From: Bisporella sp. PMI_857
Taxonomy: Eukaryota; Ascomycota; Leotiomycetes; Helotiales; Helotiaceae
Assembly: GCA_021307315.1 (NCBI GenBank)
Contig: JAJSPD010000001.1
Location: forward strand, 1,426,001 to 1,490,000
Length of the DNA: 64,000 nucleotides
Direction: 5' to 3'
The number at the start of each line of letters is the position of its first letter. Within the stretch, counting starts at the first letter, position 1. Made by a program: the position numbers and the translations under genes. This document shows, piece by piece, positions 23,726 through 36,127 of the stretch. Below the pieces are notes generated by a model, which saw nothing but the letters and a program-made list of their open reading frames with translations, did no database searches and had not been told where the DNA came from.

Positions 23726-26700
23726 CTAATATGCTGCTGCAGTTTCTAGAAACCTATCAACCTCTTTGAGGCATAGCGAGGCCGCAACATATCTGAAGCT
23801 GAGCAGTCGATACCTATCGCCTCTTTCCCCATCTACTTCGAGACTGACGGCCAGGCAAGCCATGGCTCTTTGGAGAGCTTCACCAGAGTACTTGCCATCA
23901 TCCTTTGTTATGCGTTCAACTATGTAAGTAGTATCCCATTCGAAACGTTCTTTAAGGGTTGTCGACAACTCCCTTTGGCGTTTACTTTGCGCTCCTGTTC
24001 GGCCTAGGATATTTCCTACAAAGACTTCTAGTTCAGTGAGTGACTGAGACGGATGCTCGTTATACTCCCTCATTATGTTTCGTACACAATCTTCGTACCT
24101 ATTGCAGTCGACTCGTTACTCGAATTGAATAAATGTGAATGACGATTTCTCAGAAATACTTACGTGCCTCGAATGTCTCTTGCCCACTCTTCATGATGCA
24201 TCCATTCGACAAAAGGGCATGTCCGCTGAACATATCCCCAGACTGATAGAATGATATCTCGGGCGCTCCTATTCTCACGAGTATGCGCCGCTGCGCGCTC
24301 TTGGATCTCACTTATTATCTTCCTTTCGTCGATACTTCGATACAAAGTTCCCAACACCTTCTCACTTTCATAATATCGATACTTCACGAAGTCGTCATCA
24401 TCATCTTGGTAATCTGCATCTTGATCTGGAGCATCTTGAAATTGTAGACCCTCTTTAGATTCAATTTCAACCCAAGGACCGGGTGCTTCAAAGTCGGGGC
24501 GACAAGGTGTATATTGAGGCAATTTAGACATATCGACCTTTGCTGGATTAGGGTATTTCTTGCACGCGTCGAAGATAACTTACAGGAATACCAGTTTTCG
24601 AGAAATCAACAGCTGTTGAATGCATTGCTGCTAAGGTGATGCAGTCGGGATCTGACGTACCACCCGAGCGTTGGTCTGCCAGGATACGATGCATTACTGC
24701 AATCCTGCCTAGTTGATCTGTTTCCATAAACTTGATGAAGAAATCCGTCATGTCAGTACGTTCTACCGGACGTCTAATATCGACTGGCGGTTGTCGAGCG
24801 TAATCGGCGGGGGTGTAGGTGACCTTCGGCCGAGCATCTCCATCCCAAATTACGTAGTACCGGTCGCCATCTAGGTCTCCTCCACTAAGTTGGCTGGGCA
24901 AATCTCGGGCACCTTTCTGGTTAAACACTACACAATTTCGTAGAGCACGAAGAGGTGAGCCAGCAGGAACAGTTACCGCGTTAACTAACTGTACATCCCC
25001 AGGATGTAGGGCAGGGGCTCTCGAGATGATAATATTCTCTCCTTTCAGGAACATTGTCTTTCCTTCTTCTGTGAAACAGCAGAAAATTTGGCCCTCCTCT
25101 AAGATTCCGTATTCATCCATGATGCCGTGAAGATGCTTCCCCTTCTGAACCGGAATTCTTGTTTTATGCTTGAGAAGTCGTAGTTCGATGAGCGAAGCTA
25201 CCTCTAAGACATTGCGTAGAAATTCATCATCTCGAAAATTAATATTCAGAGCATGTAGTTTAGTGATGAACCAAGGAAGGTCTATTACTAAACCAATACT
25301 CTGTCTCTTCAGGAAAGAAGAGGTATTAAAGGAACTCGCTGTGATCATTCGAAGTCGTTCAACTTCCTTCTTCTGAAGATTGAGGAAGAAACTTTCTTGT
25401 ACGCCCATGTCTTCCAAAATCTTAATAAATTGGCGATTCAAATAGAGTGGCAGAGGCTTCCACGCGGCTTCGCAAATTTCGAGATCGGTATTGTTTGTGC
25501 CTTTGAACTTTTCCATCGAGTTTCTTATCCTCACTACATCTCCCTGAAGAGTACTATCCAAGGACAACATTCCTTTAGCACCTTTGCAAAACCTCACTGT
25601 GAGCGCTTCATTCAATAACGATTAAATCAGATTATCTTACCTGACCATCGGATTTGGAAGAGAGTAGGTTTCACTCCACTGTTTTTTGCAAGCTTGTCCC
25701 ATATTTTCTCCATGACGGATGATGAAATTGTCCCCACGCCGTCCGAAAATGTATGACCATTTCGTTCGACGTCGGGAACCATGCTAACAGTCGTGGGATC
25801 GATTTTTACGGCGGTAGGTGTATCTGAGAACACTTGACCAATCCTTGCCGCACTTTTAGCAGGCGAGGTTATACTTGAGAAATCTCCGAGGTCACGAATT
25901 ACCATCCGATCCCAAAGTAGCTCACCATTGCAGATGAATGGAGCCATAAACCAACAAGTCTGAGATCTCAAAGAGGAATGAGAGAAACCTAGAAATGCAA
26001 ATTGCCGATCTCCGATGTGTATTCCATTCTCTAGGACTTCTTTAAAACGGCCGTGGAAGATCAGTTCGTTGGAAATTTTGCTGCTGAAGCGAACAGGCTG
26101 TCCATCTTCACTAATCGAGTACAAAGTTAGTGAAATCTAAATGCTTACTTATATCTTATTGGAGGAGAGCTTCAAGAGATCTCAAAGCAGTTAATACGAC
26201 CGCGCGATCATAGGATACATTGGAATTTTTGTTATTGACTTACTCGCAGAATGTTACTCGCAGGAAGCAATCGTGGTTTCTGGGGTACTTCCGCAGAATT
26301 CTATTCTTTGTTTCTATTTCTGGACCTGTTAATAAAACATTAGAAGGGGTAACTTTTGCTCTGTGAATAATGGCCACATTGTCCGATAGTTCCTCGGAAA
26401 TTACATCATCGACAGACGTGCCATGCCTGTTCAGCTGTTCTTGCGACTCCCTGAGTAGCTCGATCAGAGTCTGGAGAAGGAACTCTGTTCCTTCTACATT
26501 TGGCCCAGGGAATTTAATTCTGTTACATATCGTTCGAACAGCGTTGACACATATAGATAACCCTGACCGGCTTAGAATGCGCTTAATCTCTGGTATCAGT
26601 TCCAGGACTCGTGCAGGTGTGAGGTAGTTATTCTGCGCAAGTCTCTGTATTTGAAACTGCAACGCGAATGGTATAGGGTCGACAACGCTCGAAAGAGTGT

Positions 26701-27866
26701 TACAGAGTTTTTGAAACGATGTCTCATAGGGCTCTTTGGGCTCAACAACATCGATTTGATGATCAACCAATACTGGAATCCCATGGGCTTCACGCAGTAG
26801 ATGTATGTTCTTTCCAATGTTTCGGTAATCAGAGATACTTGAAGAGTGTGGTGCTAATACCACCCTATAGACTAAGCAATTGCCCGCAATCGGTTTGTGT
26901 TGCGCGTTCAGATGTGGCACTCTATGACGTTCAGGACCAGCTTTCCTAGTTCGCGATTCCATGGGAGATGATTGATTGTTGATATTGAGTTCAGCCAGAA
27001 GCTCTTCAACAGGATTGACGATGTCTTCAAAGAATAGCGGGGGATCAGCCATGGAGAATATAAGACATGGCAATTGACTTGCAACGTTCGTGATATCCAC
27101 AGTACTCGAGTACCGAAAGTCAATCCGCTGCCCAGATGATAATCTAAGTACCATTGCCCGCTGTCCGAATCTAGCCACACCACCTATGTCCCAATTCTGC
27201 AGTGGCACAAATATCAACTTTGAATCAGGTGAGGCATAATCCCAGATGCCGCAGGAGAACGATAGGCATTCTAATGAGATCGGAAGAATTCTTCCATTTT
27301 TGGCAGGGGCATTGTTTCGTAGTCGAGGAACCTCGTTTGCTCTATTTTCTCGATCCTGCTTCTCCTTCTTCAAAACTCGAATAGTATAAGGGTTTGCCTC
27401 TCTAATGCTCTTCTCGCAATAGATAGGCTGATTAAGGAAGCGTAGATTGACTGCGCCTTTGTTCCGAGTGGGCTTGGCTGCAACTCTGACTTGGCCTAAG
27501 AGCCTTTCAGTGAGAGATTATTGTATAGAGCATGAACCTATGCTTACCATGGTGAGCTAAAAACTTGTTTGCGTCGTCGATACTGAGAAATGTCAGGTTG
27601 GCGCTAACGGCCCCAGATGACTTTGCGACATGAACGTCGAATATGGAAAGTTTGGATAATGGCGCCTTAAGAAATTTGGATAATCCGTTGGAAGTTGTCC
27701 TCTGAGGGACATTTCGAACGTGAACCTAGATTTGGAGAGTCAGTTTGACATAACCTGGGATTGAAAACAGAAGCAGAGATAATAGATCGAGGTTTTCCGC
27801 ATAGGGAAGCACTCAGCCCTTTTCCAGAAAATACTGCCTTTAGGGTGTGAATAGGCCTACCTCCAT
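23726..27866 (-). CDS. RNA-dependent RNA polymerase (RNA silencing)
   Basis: It converts aberrant single-stranded RNA into dsRNA for Dicer in quelling or meiotic silencing. Seven exons (27866-27861, 27725-27548, 27495-26244, 26110-25641, 25581-24584, 24537-24164, 24098-23726) give 1216 residues. All phases match and there are no internal stops. The first coding exon is only ATG GAG, and joining it gives MEVHVRNVPQ, the usual start of the N-terminal RRM-like domain in fungal RdRPs. The catalytic loop GGDLDGDRYYVIWD is at ~869-882, with the three aspartates intact. Upstream blocks include TFSDGVGTIS, AKGMLSLD and VVFNQKGARDLPSQL; downstream comes HSTAVDFSKTGIPVDM. This suggests a functional RNAi component. 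I did not resolve which RdRP clade it belongs to. Confidence 0.95.
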
Positions 27867-30800
27867 GGTCTTGTACAGATACTTGCGTTTGTCAATTCGT
27901 TGAGAGCTAACATGAAGTTGCGATTGCTGTATTAGAATCTAGAAGATGAGGAATGAGGTTGAATGCGGAAGGCACTCTGGTTATTCCTGGAGCAGAGATT
28001 CAGGCAAGAATTGGCCCTCCAAACGGGCAAGAACGAGGGAAATCACGTGAGCTATACGCAAGGCTCCCTCAAGACTAGGTCTTTCGAACATAGAATTTCG
28101 TCTCCCCGATCTTTGGGTATCTAAGACTGGTGCTGGTCTTTGGCTTGGCTGGAATTAGGATCGCCAGATGAAGAGGACTCGATAACATCATGGTTTGTTT
28201 TCCAGGTTGGTTCAGCACACGCCTGTATGATATATACAGACGCCCTCCCAGTCGGTAAATCTGCGGGACGAACCGTCCCCTGTCCTGCTTCATTTCTCCC
28301 AATATCGACGTCACCTCTCTTTCAACGCGTGAACTACCAGGGTGACCTTTGAATCAATTTATGCTATCCTCGTCTAGTCCTAGCTTGATCGTTCTCAACA
28401 TCACCAATCCACGGCCTCCAGAAAACCGGCATGAGTTCACACTCTCCACCAAGACGCAGAAATGAGAGAGCAAGACCAAGCCCATGGGTGTTTCCAATGC
28501 AGGAGATCCATGAATTCCCGCCAGATTGCACCCGAAAAAGATGTACCACCATCCTCCCCTTCATCCGTGTGGAAGATAACGCGAATAGCATGGTAAATAC
28601 ATTCTAAAGCTCTTCTATTACTTGCGTGTAGATCGCACTTTCGAGAGAATGAAATTTTAGCAGCCGCTGGGACAATAAGCTCTCAAGACTGAAGGGCTGA
28701 TTATCAAGGAGTGGTCCCTCTTGTCATAAGAGCCACGAATGGACCCTCCTTAAGCGGACTCCAGTGATCGGTGAGCAAGAGAATCAAGCTTCTTAGCACA
28801 AGAAACCGGCGCGGTTCATCATCGCCCTTCCGTGGCAAACGGCTAGTTTTGATCCGAGAAGGGACAGTTACCGTTATTTGGCTGTATGAGACCATTGGTC
28901 GGAATTTGGGTGGAATGATACGACATACTTATCTGTGAAGGCGAAAGCCGATATATATGGAATCATACTTCCCGCGAAGGCTAGAAGTGCATGTATGTTG
29001 TTCGCATACTTCTTCTCCAACATTTTTTGGAAAGAATGGAAGCGGTCGATCTTTCTCCTGTACCGCCCTTGGTCTATTGGATCATGCGGGAGCTAGACTG
29101 GAAAGATGCATCACAGATACGGCGGGAATACTGTGCTTAAGGAAGAATGAGTTCGTCCCATATTCCGAATTTCAGATCTCCAGAGCTCAATATTCCCACA
29201 TGCTGACATTTTTAAAGATGCATATCTAAAATATTGGTGAAGCAACTCACGGCTTTCTGTATACGGTCATGTCGGCGGTAGGACCGTGACAAATCTAATA
29301 GATTCATGCATGTCCTTAAGATGACATAGACAAGTCTGAGACGATCTCCACTAAAGAAAAATGCAGTTAGCGTAATCCATATGACACTGCGGTTCAGCTT
29401 ATCTTCAGCGCGAAAGCCACACCAACATGTGAACCACTGTACGAAGAGAACAGCTTCCTTTGATTCTCGATGGCCTCGCGGCAATCATTCGGTTCTTCGC
29501 TTTCTATATTTTGGCCGGTAAACTCCCAGCATCTCGTTTGTATGGCCTGTGCGACGACCCTTGATGCCTTAAAGGCAGTCAAACGCCAGCAGATGTCCCA
29601 CCAGTGATCTCATCCTTGCCAGTTAACTGATAGAAAACGCGAACTTGATAATTTCATCCTCATTTTGAAGGAGGAAAAATGTTGTCAAAGTTTCTGACAG
29701 CTACATGCGATATTGGTCTTGATTCAAGATCCTTGGCATCACTTGAGCTCCACTCGTTCCTCAAGCCATCTCATTGGATTCACCGTCACCTCGAACAGAG
29801 GCTTGTCCCTAGCGACTTAAAGAAACCTTATACGAGGCTTCGCCTCCCTGAGAACTGTCAATCGAACATTCTGTTAAGGGGGTGCCGAATTTTGCACTAG
29901 CTTCACCTGTGCTGCATATGCCCGGCATATAACCCCTCTGGCAGGATTTCAGGTCACCATCTTGTGTCCCAAATCGTGAAACATGTATTTAGCGGCTTTG
30001 GGATTGATGAACAAATATCAATTTTAATACGGTGCATTACAAACACGTTAATCTCTTTGCTAGAAGCAAAGAGCTTAACGCTACCCAGGCAACCGAGATA
30101 AATCGACCGCTTCCGTAATCAGTTCCCAAGGCATGCTTGCAAGTTTCCACCATCACACACCCAAAAACCAAAAACTAATGCTAATTTTGCGAACAGAGCA
30201 ATTACGACTATAAGTATGGCATCTATGAACTTTTTGGAAATGTTATTCTCCAAGTATTAACGCCGAAGGTGTCGCATACACAGTTTATCGGCGACTTGGT
30301 CTCTGTTACAACATACTGTCGCATTTCAACGATCAGTCTTTATCTCTCACTTTCCAGCCCGCAGGTTCCTGTGTACTTTTTTTTTTTTTTTGGCTCTATT
30401 GAAAATTTACAAGTTCAGGACCATACTTGTGGCAATGGGAATTACTATTATCACATCCATATTTCAACGTTCGATTTTTATCTTTCAGTTGTAGTTGATT
30501 GAAAGAAAGTAGTTAAAATGACTTGCTGATGGTGCTAAGAAAGACTGGCACTTGACTTTCATGTGGAATTGGTGCATTGGTAACGTATCACTCGTACATA
30601 CTTACGTTTGTAATTAAGTGAAAAAGCGACAATTCTCAATATCGAAATCTTCTACCCCTAACGGTTGAGTTTCAACTTGAACGCTACAAATGCCAATTTG
30701 TCCCTACGCATGCAGATAAACTGTAGCATAGATCTCAATTGGTGATTTCTCACTTCTATCTCGTGGAGTGTGCCAGAATATTATGCGAAGTTGACCAGCA

Positions 30801-31143
30801 GGTGGTGCTGTGGCTTTGATTTCTTGGCATTGCCCTTTAGATCCCAACTTGTTACTGACAACGAACCATGCTTTGAGTTACAATGTCGATCAGCTCCGAA
30901 TGTTACTATACTTCAGGACGAGCAACCATTAGCTTCATCTCCTAATCTCACACTTTTTTGGTGTTCATCATCAATACAAGCTTCCTTATTGCGTTGTTGC
31001 ATGAACGTAGTCAGGTAAATCACTGACAATCTATCATGATTTGATGAAGCGCGGGTACGGTTAGAAGTACCGATTCCTTCCTCCACTCTCTCACAAAAAT
31101 TGCTTCCCTTCCACGTCTTTGAGCTTTCACAAAAACCGCAAAC
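27867..31143. other. Gene-poor tract with no identifiable gene
   Basis: About 3.3 kb carry only short frames. Several minus-strand fragments (29582-29394, 29484-29212, 28895-28704, 28591-28364, 28314-28075) have somewhat protein-like composition. I could not join them by introns into a known protein, so they may be relics of a decayed gene. A run of 15 T lies at 30377-30391. No tRNA or transposon motif is recognised. Confidence 0.4.
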
Positions 31144-31735
31144 ATGAGATCCGCTAGTGCCACTAGTCTTGCCGTTTTCACTATTCGCGTCCTCACTGTC
31201 CAACCTCCATCTCCTGCGCCTGTGCAAGACGCTGCAGAAGCTCCCGAGGCCACACCGAGATGAGCATTCAATTTCCAGGTCTGTAAAGGCTCGTAAGTAC
31301 CAACTTAACCTTGATTTCTGCCTCTTCCACTGAATTCAATTATAGAAACTGCTCAACTTGCAGAGACGTCCCCGTGAATGCTAACAGCAGGTTCCAAAAT
31401 CTATGGGCGATTGAGTTCTTACAATGCACGCGGTAAGCCAGCTAATCTTATCTAAGATCTCTGGGTACAGTATCTGATTGCATTTTAGGGGCACATGCCA
31501 TTGTTCATCAGGTGGCAACTTGTATTCAAATCCATTCTCAACCGAGAAGGGAAATGTTCTTGCCGATTGGGGCTCTGTTAGTTCAATAATTGTAACCGCA
31601 TTAGATGTTGGTAGCGTACCACGTTTTCAGCGACTGGTGTCTAGTTTGGTGTTGTATTGTACATTCCTTAATACTTTTAAGAAGAGTACATTTCTTTTAA
31701 GCATTCAACATGCTACCTTATTTAGTTGGAATTGA
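31144..31735 (+). CDS. Candidate small secreted cysteine-rich protein
   Basis: The ATG at 31144 opens a frame with a hydrophobic N-terminus (MRSASATSLAVFTIRVL). Two canonical introns (31293-31345, GTAAGT..TATAG; 31433-31488, GTAAGC..TTTAG) join in frame. The joined product is a cysteine-rich core of six Cys: VCKGSNCSTC, LQC and GTCHC. As read directly, an in-frame TGA at 31261-31263 breaks the protein after 39 residues. A third possible intron (31222-31278, GTGCAA..TTCCAG, phase 0) would remove that stop and give ~141 residues, but it has a weak donor and no clear branch point. The C-terminal ~50 residues (from about 31590) look unlike secreted protein. It could be an effector-like secreted protein or its relic; I recognise no family. 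Confidence 0.35.
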
Positions 31736-32358
31736 TCACCCGAATCAAATTCAAATATCTATTTACCGGTCGACTGCTGCCTGATATTTTTGACAACTGA
31801 GTCCACAGCGAGCAAAAATCCCGAACTCTATATGACTTATGACATTTTAGGTCACGTGAGAACCAATTACTCAACCTATAAGTCGCTAATGAATCGATAT
31901 GAAGTCTTTCGATGTTCTAATGCAAATAAATCCTTGAGGTGGCAGGCTACACGGTTTGCTCAATTTCGTTGCCTTGGAGATCATATGCTACGCTAGATTG
32001 TTGTCTATATTCCGTGGTCCGTCTGGTCAATTATCCCAGCCTTCAGGGGCTCGCTTATTTCAACTTTCTCAAGTCGAAGGAAGTTATTGGCTCAAGCATA
32101 GAGACGATCCGCCGCCCGCGAGCCTACATTTGGCATCAGCCTCATGACGAAAGGGAGCGCATCTCGTTGGACAACCGACAAATTACAAACTCAACATGCT
32201 CCGATATATGACTTAGCACGTTATGTGTATTTCTTGACTCAAATGAACTGAATAAGTTTGAATCAATGCGCTTCCAGCCTCAAACTTTTTCAAGCGAGAG
32301 ACAGTAGACTCTCAAAGATTCTAGCATCACGGCGTCCCAAATCGCAGACATATTGACA
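31736..32358. other. Intergenic, no gene seen
   Basis: Only short overlapping frames lie here, with no splice structure or known motif. The stretch precedes the oxidoreductase relic. Confidence 0.4.
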
Positions 32359-34029
32359 ATGTCGCCCTCCCTCTCTCCTCTTGGACTTTTTAGCGGGACG
32401 GCTCCACCTTCTATCTCTTACCGCTGCTTTCCCTCGGACTAATGCTGGCCACGTGCCGCTCAATGGTCCGCCTTCAACGATACCGTAGGCGGAAGCCTCA
32501 TTGCCACTGTCCCTATTACTGCTGTTTGTCACGGCGAAACATATTCCGCCGCGGAGTGCGATGCCATCAGGGCTAATTTTGGTTTCCCAGAAATTCGCCT
32601 CTCATCTTCATTCTCTATCATGTCTCCGCTCTTCACCAATAATAGCTGTTCTCCATTCTCTGTAAAAGAGGCACCCTGTACTTTGGGGAATCATGTTAGT
32701 TATACGGTGAATGCAAGTATGTGGAAGACGTTAAGAAGACCATTGAGTTTGCGGCGGAGTACAATATCTGTCTCGTGATCCGGAATACAGGTCACGACTA
32801 TAACGGAAAGTCCACTGGCACAGGAAGTTTGGCGATCTGGGTTCGAGAGCTCAGTGACATTGAGTTGATCGCCAAGTACGAGAGTGCCGTGTATACTGGA
32901 CGAGCAATCAAAGTTGGTGTTGGAGTGTTAGTAAAGGACGTGTATGCGTTTGCGGATAAGCATGAAGGGATTGCGGTAGGAGGTAACTGTCCAACTATCT
33001 CCCTCGCAGGCGGATTCATGTAAGGTGGAGGACATAGTCCGTTGGCGACAAGGTATGGGATGACCGCTGATCAGGTTCTGGAGTGAGAGGTATTTACAAT
33101 GGAGGGGAAGCTCATTACAGCCACAACAACAGAAAATAAGGATCTGTACATGTTTCCGAACCTGTTGCGAATGCCAAGTTGATCTTCGCAGTGGTGGATA
33201 AAGAAGATGGCGCTGGTGAATTCTAGAGTGTGGTTAGAACGCTTATTGCCTCTTTACCAGCTATGGTAGACAATGGGCTGCACGTTATCTGGACGCGTAG
33301 GTCTTTTTTATTTTATTTTTTAATTATGACAGGCTGTAGCTGTGCGTTCCTATATTCGTCCCTGGAGTTATAATAGTCCCACCCGTCACAGGAGTAGGGG
33401 TTTCTCAAACAACGATTAACAAACTATTCGATCCAACCCTCAACACACTAAAACAAATCTGCCCCCAATATAGATATGAGTCCTATTCATTTTCTTCCTA
33501 CGACAGTTACCAGAAACTAAAAATTCCGGGACCGAACGTATCGGACACTATAATTGGCGGTCGCATGATTCCTCGCTCTGTTGTCGAAGAAAATATCGAC
33601 AGTTTTATCACTACCATTAGATCAAATATTGAATCAAACTTCATCATTGTAGGCATAACCCAAGATGTCTCCGCCCACTCCTCCAAGTCGGTATCCCTCA
33701 ATCCCTACTGGCGGGAAGCACTTGTCAATATAGCCATGGGGACGTTTTACTACTATGAAGACTATGAGACCAATTTGAAGAATCAGGATGTAATCACAAA
33801 AGAGTTGATTCCGAAATTGGCAGCACTTGCGGCTGATGGAGCGGCATATATGAACGAGGCCCATTTCCAGCAGCCAGATTGAAAGACTTTGTTATATGGT
33901 GATAATTACGAGAGGCTGGATAAAATCAAGAGAAAATATGAGCTCAAAGATCGCTTGTATGCGTTGGGTGCTGTTGGAAGCGATCGTTGGGCACAGGAGA
34001 AAGGTGGTAGGCTTTGTATTAGGACATGA
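32359..34029 (+). pseudogene. FAD-linked oxidoreductase (berberine-bridge-enzyme-like), broken
   Basis: The remains of a secreted-type FAD-binding oxidase read across the whole region. The 5' part has CFPSD followed by a stop and then CWPRAAQWSAFNDTVGG. The FAD domain follows, with LVIRNTGHDYNGKSTGTGSL (~32770-32830) and GGNCPTISLAGGFM then GGGHSPL. The substrate and C-terminal BBE part includes IIGGRMIPRSVVEENID, MNEAHFQQPD and ALGAVGSDRWAQ. Breaks are TAA at 32440, a frame change near 32717, TAA at 33021 (between GGFM and GGGHS, where Gln is expected), TGA at 33084 and TGA at 33880 (both where Trp is expected). The central Gly-rich segment is also lost near 33150. An intron-like sequence lies around 33300-33390. 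The nonsense changes fit C:G to T:A transitions. It is not functional as given. Confidence 0.85.
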
Positions 34030-34360
34030 GTGTCCCACTGAAACGGGAGTAGTGAATGGCAAAAATTGCTGAGGACTTACAAGCCACCACAGAACATGGG
34101 TTTATAGCACAGAAAGCTCAAACACTACAATAAATATTTGAGTAAGAAGTTTCAGCGATCATCCCTCAAATTTAATAGATGTATGGCTCAAGAATTCATG
34201 ATAATGATGGTCTAGTAGCCTTCAAATTAACGCCCTCTACCGTACGCTCCGAATGTGATAATCACTCAGCGGTATAACTTTTCCAGACTAAACGCCATCG
34301 CTAATGCAAATCCATGGACGCCCCTCAATCTAATGCCGACAATTTGTGGGTATTGCTGAG
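34030..34360. other. Intergenic, no gene seen
   Basis: This is the spacer between the oxidoreductase relic and the 3' end of DRN1. No coding or repeat signal is visible. Confidence 0.4.
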
Positions 34361-36127
34361 TTATAGCGTGAAATCGAAAGCCTTGAATGCCGCCTTGAAT
34401 GCCTCTATATCTTTTGTCTCTTCCTCTACTGTCTGGGAACAGTCTCTCCATTGAATTCGCTTTTCGAGACCCAGCAACTTCGCTAAAGCTGTGCGTCCAA
34501 ACTGAAGATTGAATCTGACACTATCATCAAATTGCATAGTAAGACACTTTGTGCTTCCCTCAGCCTCGTCCTCACTTGGAGGTGTCCAGATCCATACGCG
34601 GAAGAAATCCCCATCATCTTGACCAATTCCAGGATCTCGTGCTTCAAACTTAGGGTAATTGTGATTTTCAGCCTCAACGCGGAAAGCAGCCTCAACCAGG
34701 CCTTTCCTAATCTGATCCTCAGGCATTGGTAGAAACTGCCAATGGGTATGGACACCACGGCCAAGACTAATCTCATATGTGACAGCGCCAAGCCTGTTAT
34801 TGCTGAGATCGGCAACCATGCTTTGCAAAGCAGCCTTGAAATTGTTCATCTCGGCAAAAGATTTTGCTCTGTCGTCCTCTGGAATTTGTGCGATAGTAGG
34901 AGAATGCGTCAAAGGAATGATAAGTGCATGAGCAGGAAAGTTGACTCCCACTCCAGCATTCGTGGTTGAAGTAGTCAATGGACCTTTGGCAATTGTGAGG
35001 TACGCATCTTCGCCGATCGACGATATCAGGTGGGTTGCAAGCGTAGGATTAGAGAGACAGAAGAAGCATTGATCGGGCCCTGGTGGGGGCTGGCGTCGTT
35101 GACGCTTTCCGCCTCTGTGGCGATGACCTCCATCACCATTTGTGTATCTGGAATATGGATCACTGTCCAGAGGCTGACGCTTGGCACCTCTAGGTCCAGT
35201 AGTGGTAAATGGAGAAGCCGTTGTGCCTAATGGTAATTCCGCAAATGGATCAGCCGAAGGCTGAAGATTGAACGCATAAATCGACTTTTGCTTAGCTGTA
35301 TTACCATACGTAGCGATAGAGATAAATCTTGTAAGGAGTTTTGCATCAGGGGCATCAGTAGCGGGTGGGTGGAAGAACGGTTCTCTTTCGTAGAAGAAGT
35401 CTGAAGAGGAGAAGTGGTATCGAGGCTTGAGAGTGGCGCAAAGGTCCGCTATGTAATCATGACCAGTCGGATCAACCACCCCATCTGGAAGCTCAATTTT
35501 GGAACCCTTTCGAATTGATACAGGCCACTCCGTAGTCAGAAGAATATCAGCGCTGTGAGCGCCGTGAAGAGCCTTTGCATCGCCTAATGTATGAAACGGA
35601 AGGTGCTGTTCCTTGGACATACCCCCGGTGACATTTGGATCGAGCTGGCCCCCTAGTGTAACGATTTTCACGCCGTCTGATGTCTTGGTCGTATTTCGTT
35701 TGCCGAGAAAGTGGAGATTTTCGCATATCTGAGAAAACATCAAAAGAAGTCCTTGCAATTGCGTATTCCAGATACAGTAGAAATCAGATTTATACCTCTT
35801 CATCATTCTCAATCTTCTCAATTATTGATTTTGGTAGAGGTTTCGACGCAACAGTGAAATACGTAGGTAGTGGTACGGAAATTTTGCCAGCGAGCAGCCC
35901 TGCAACGACCTCATCTTCCTCTGAGAAAAGGTTTCCAGTGATTAGGGCTAGAGAGAAGGATTGCTTATTGTGGAGAGCCGATAATTTGGTGAATACCGAT
36001 TGCAACTGCCCATTAACGTGGCCAACAACCACACTATTTTACGTTAGCTGACGGACTATTATTGTAACATAGTAAAGGTGAGTGCATAGTCATACATAAG
36101 GATAGCTACTCACATTTTTGCCGCCAT
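34361..36127 (-). CDS. drn1: CWF19-like protein Drn1 (debranching-associated ribonuclease homologue)
   Basis: This CwfJ-family protein is linked in yeast (Drn1) to intron-lariat debranching and spliceosome recycling. Three exons (36127-36114, 36033-35796, 35728-34361) give 539 residues. The first, 14-base coding exon joins to read MAAKIVVVGHVNGQLQS, the start of the metallophosphatase-like N-terminal domain. That domain continues with ALITGNLF and the exon-2/3 junction NDEEICENLHFLGKR. A middle Arg/Pro-rich linker precedes CFFCLSNPTLATHLISSIG and the HIT-like AHALIIPLTHSPT (CwfJ C-terminal domain 1). The second CwfJ domain has RVEAENHNYPKFEARDPG. It is head-to-head with UTP20, and both genes act in RNA processing. 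Confidence 0.92.

Noticed and set aside
30913..31227. Minus-strand 104-codon frame opposite the cysteine-rich candidate
   Set aside because: The plus strand has in-frame introns and ordered cysteines; the minus frame has neither.
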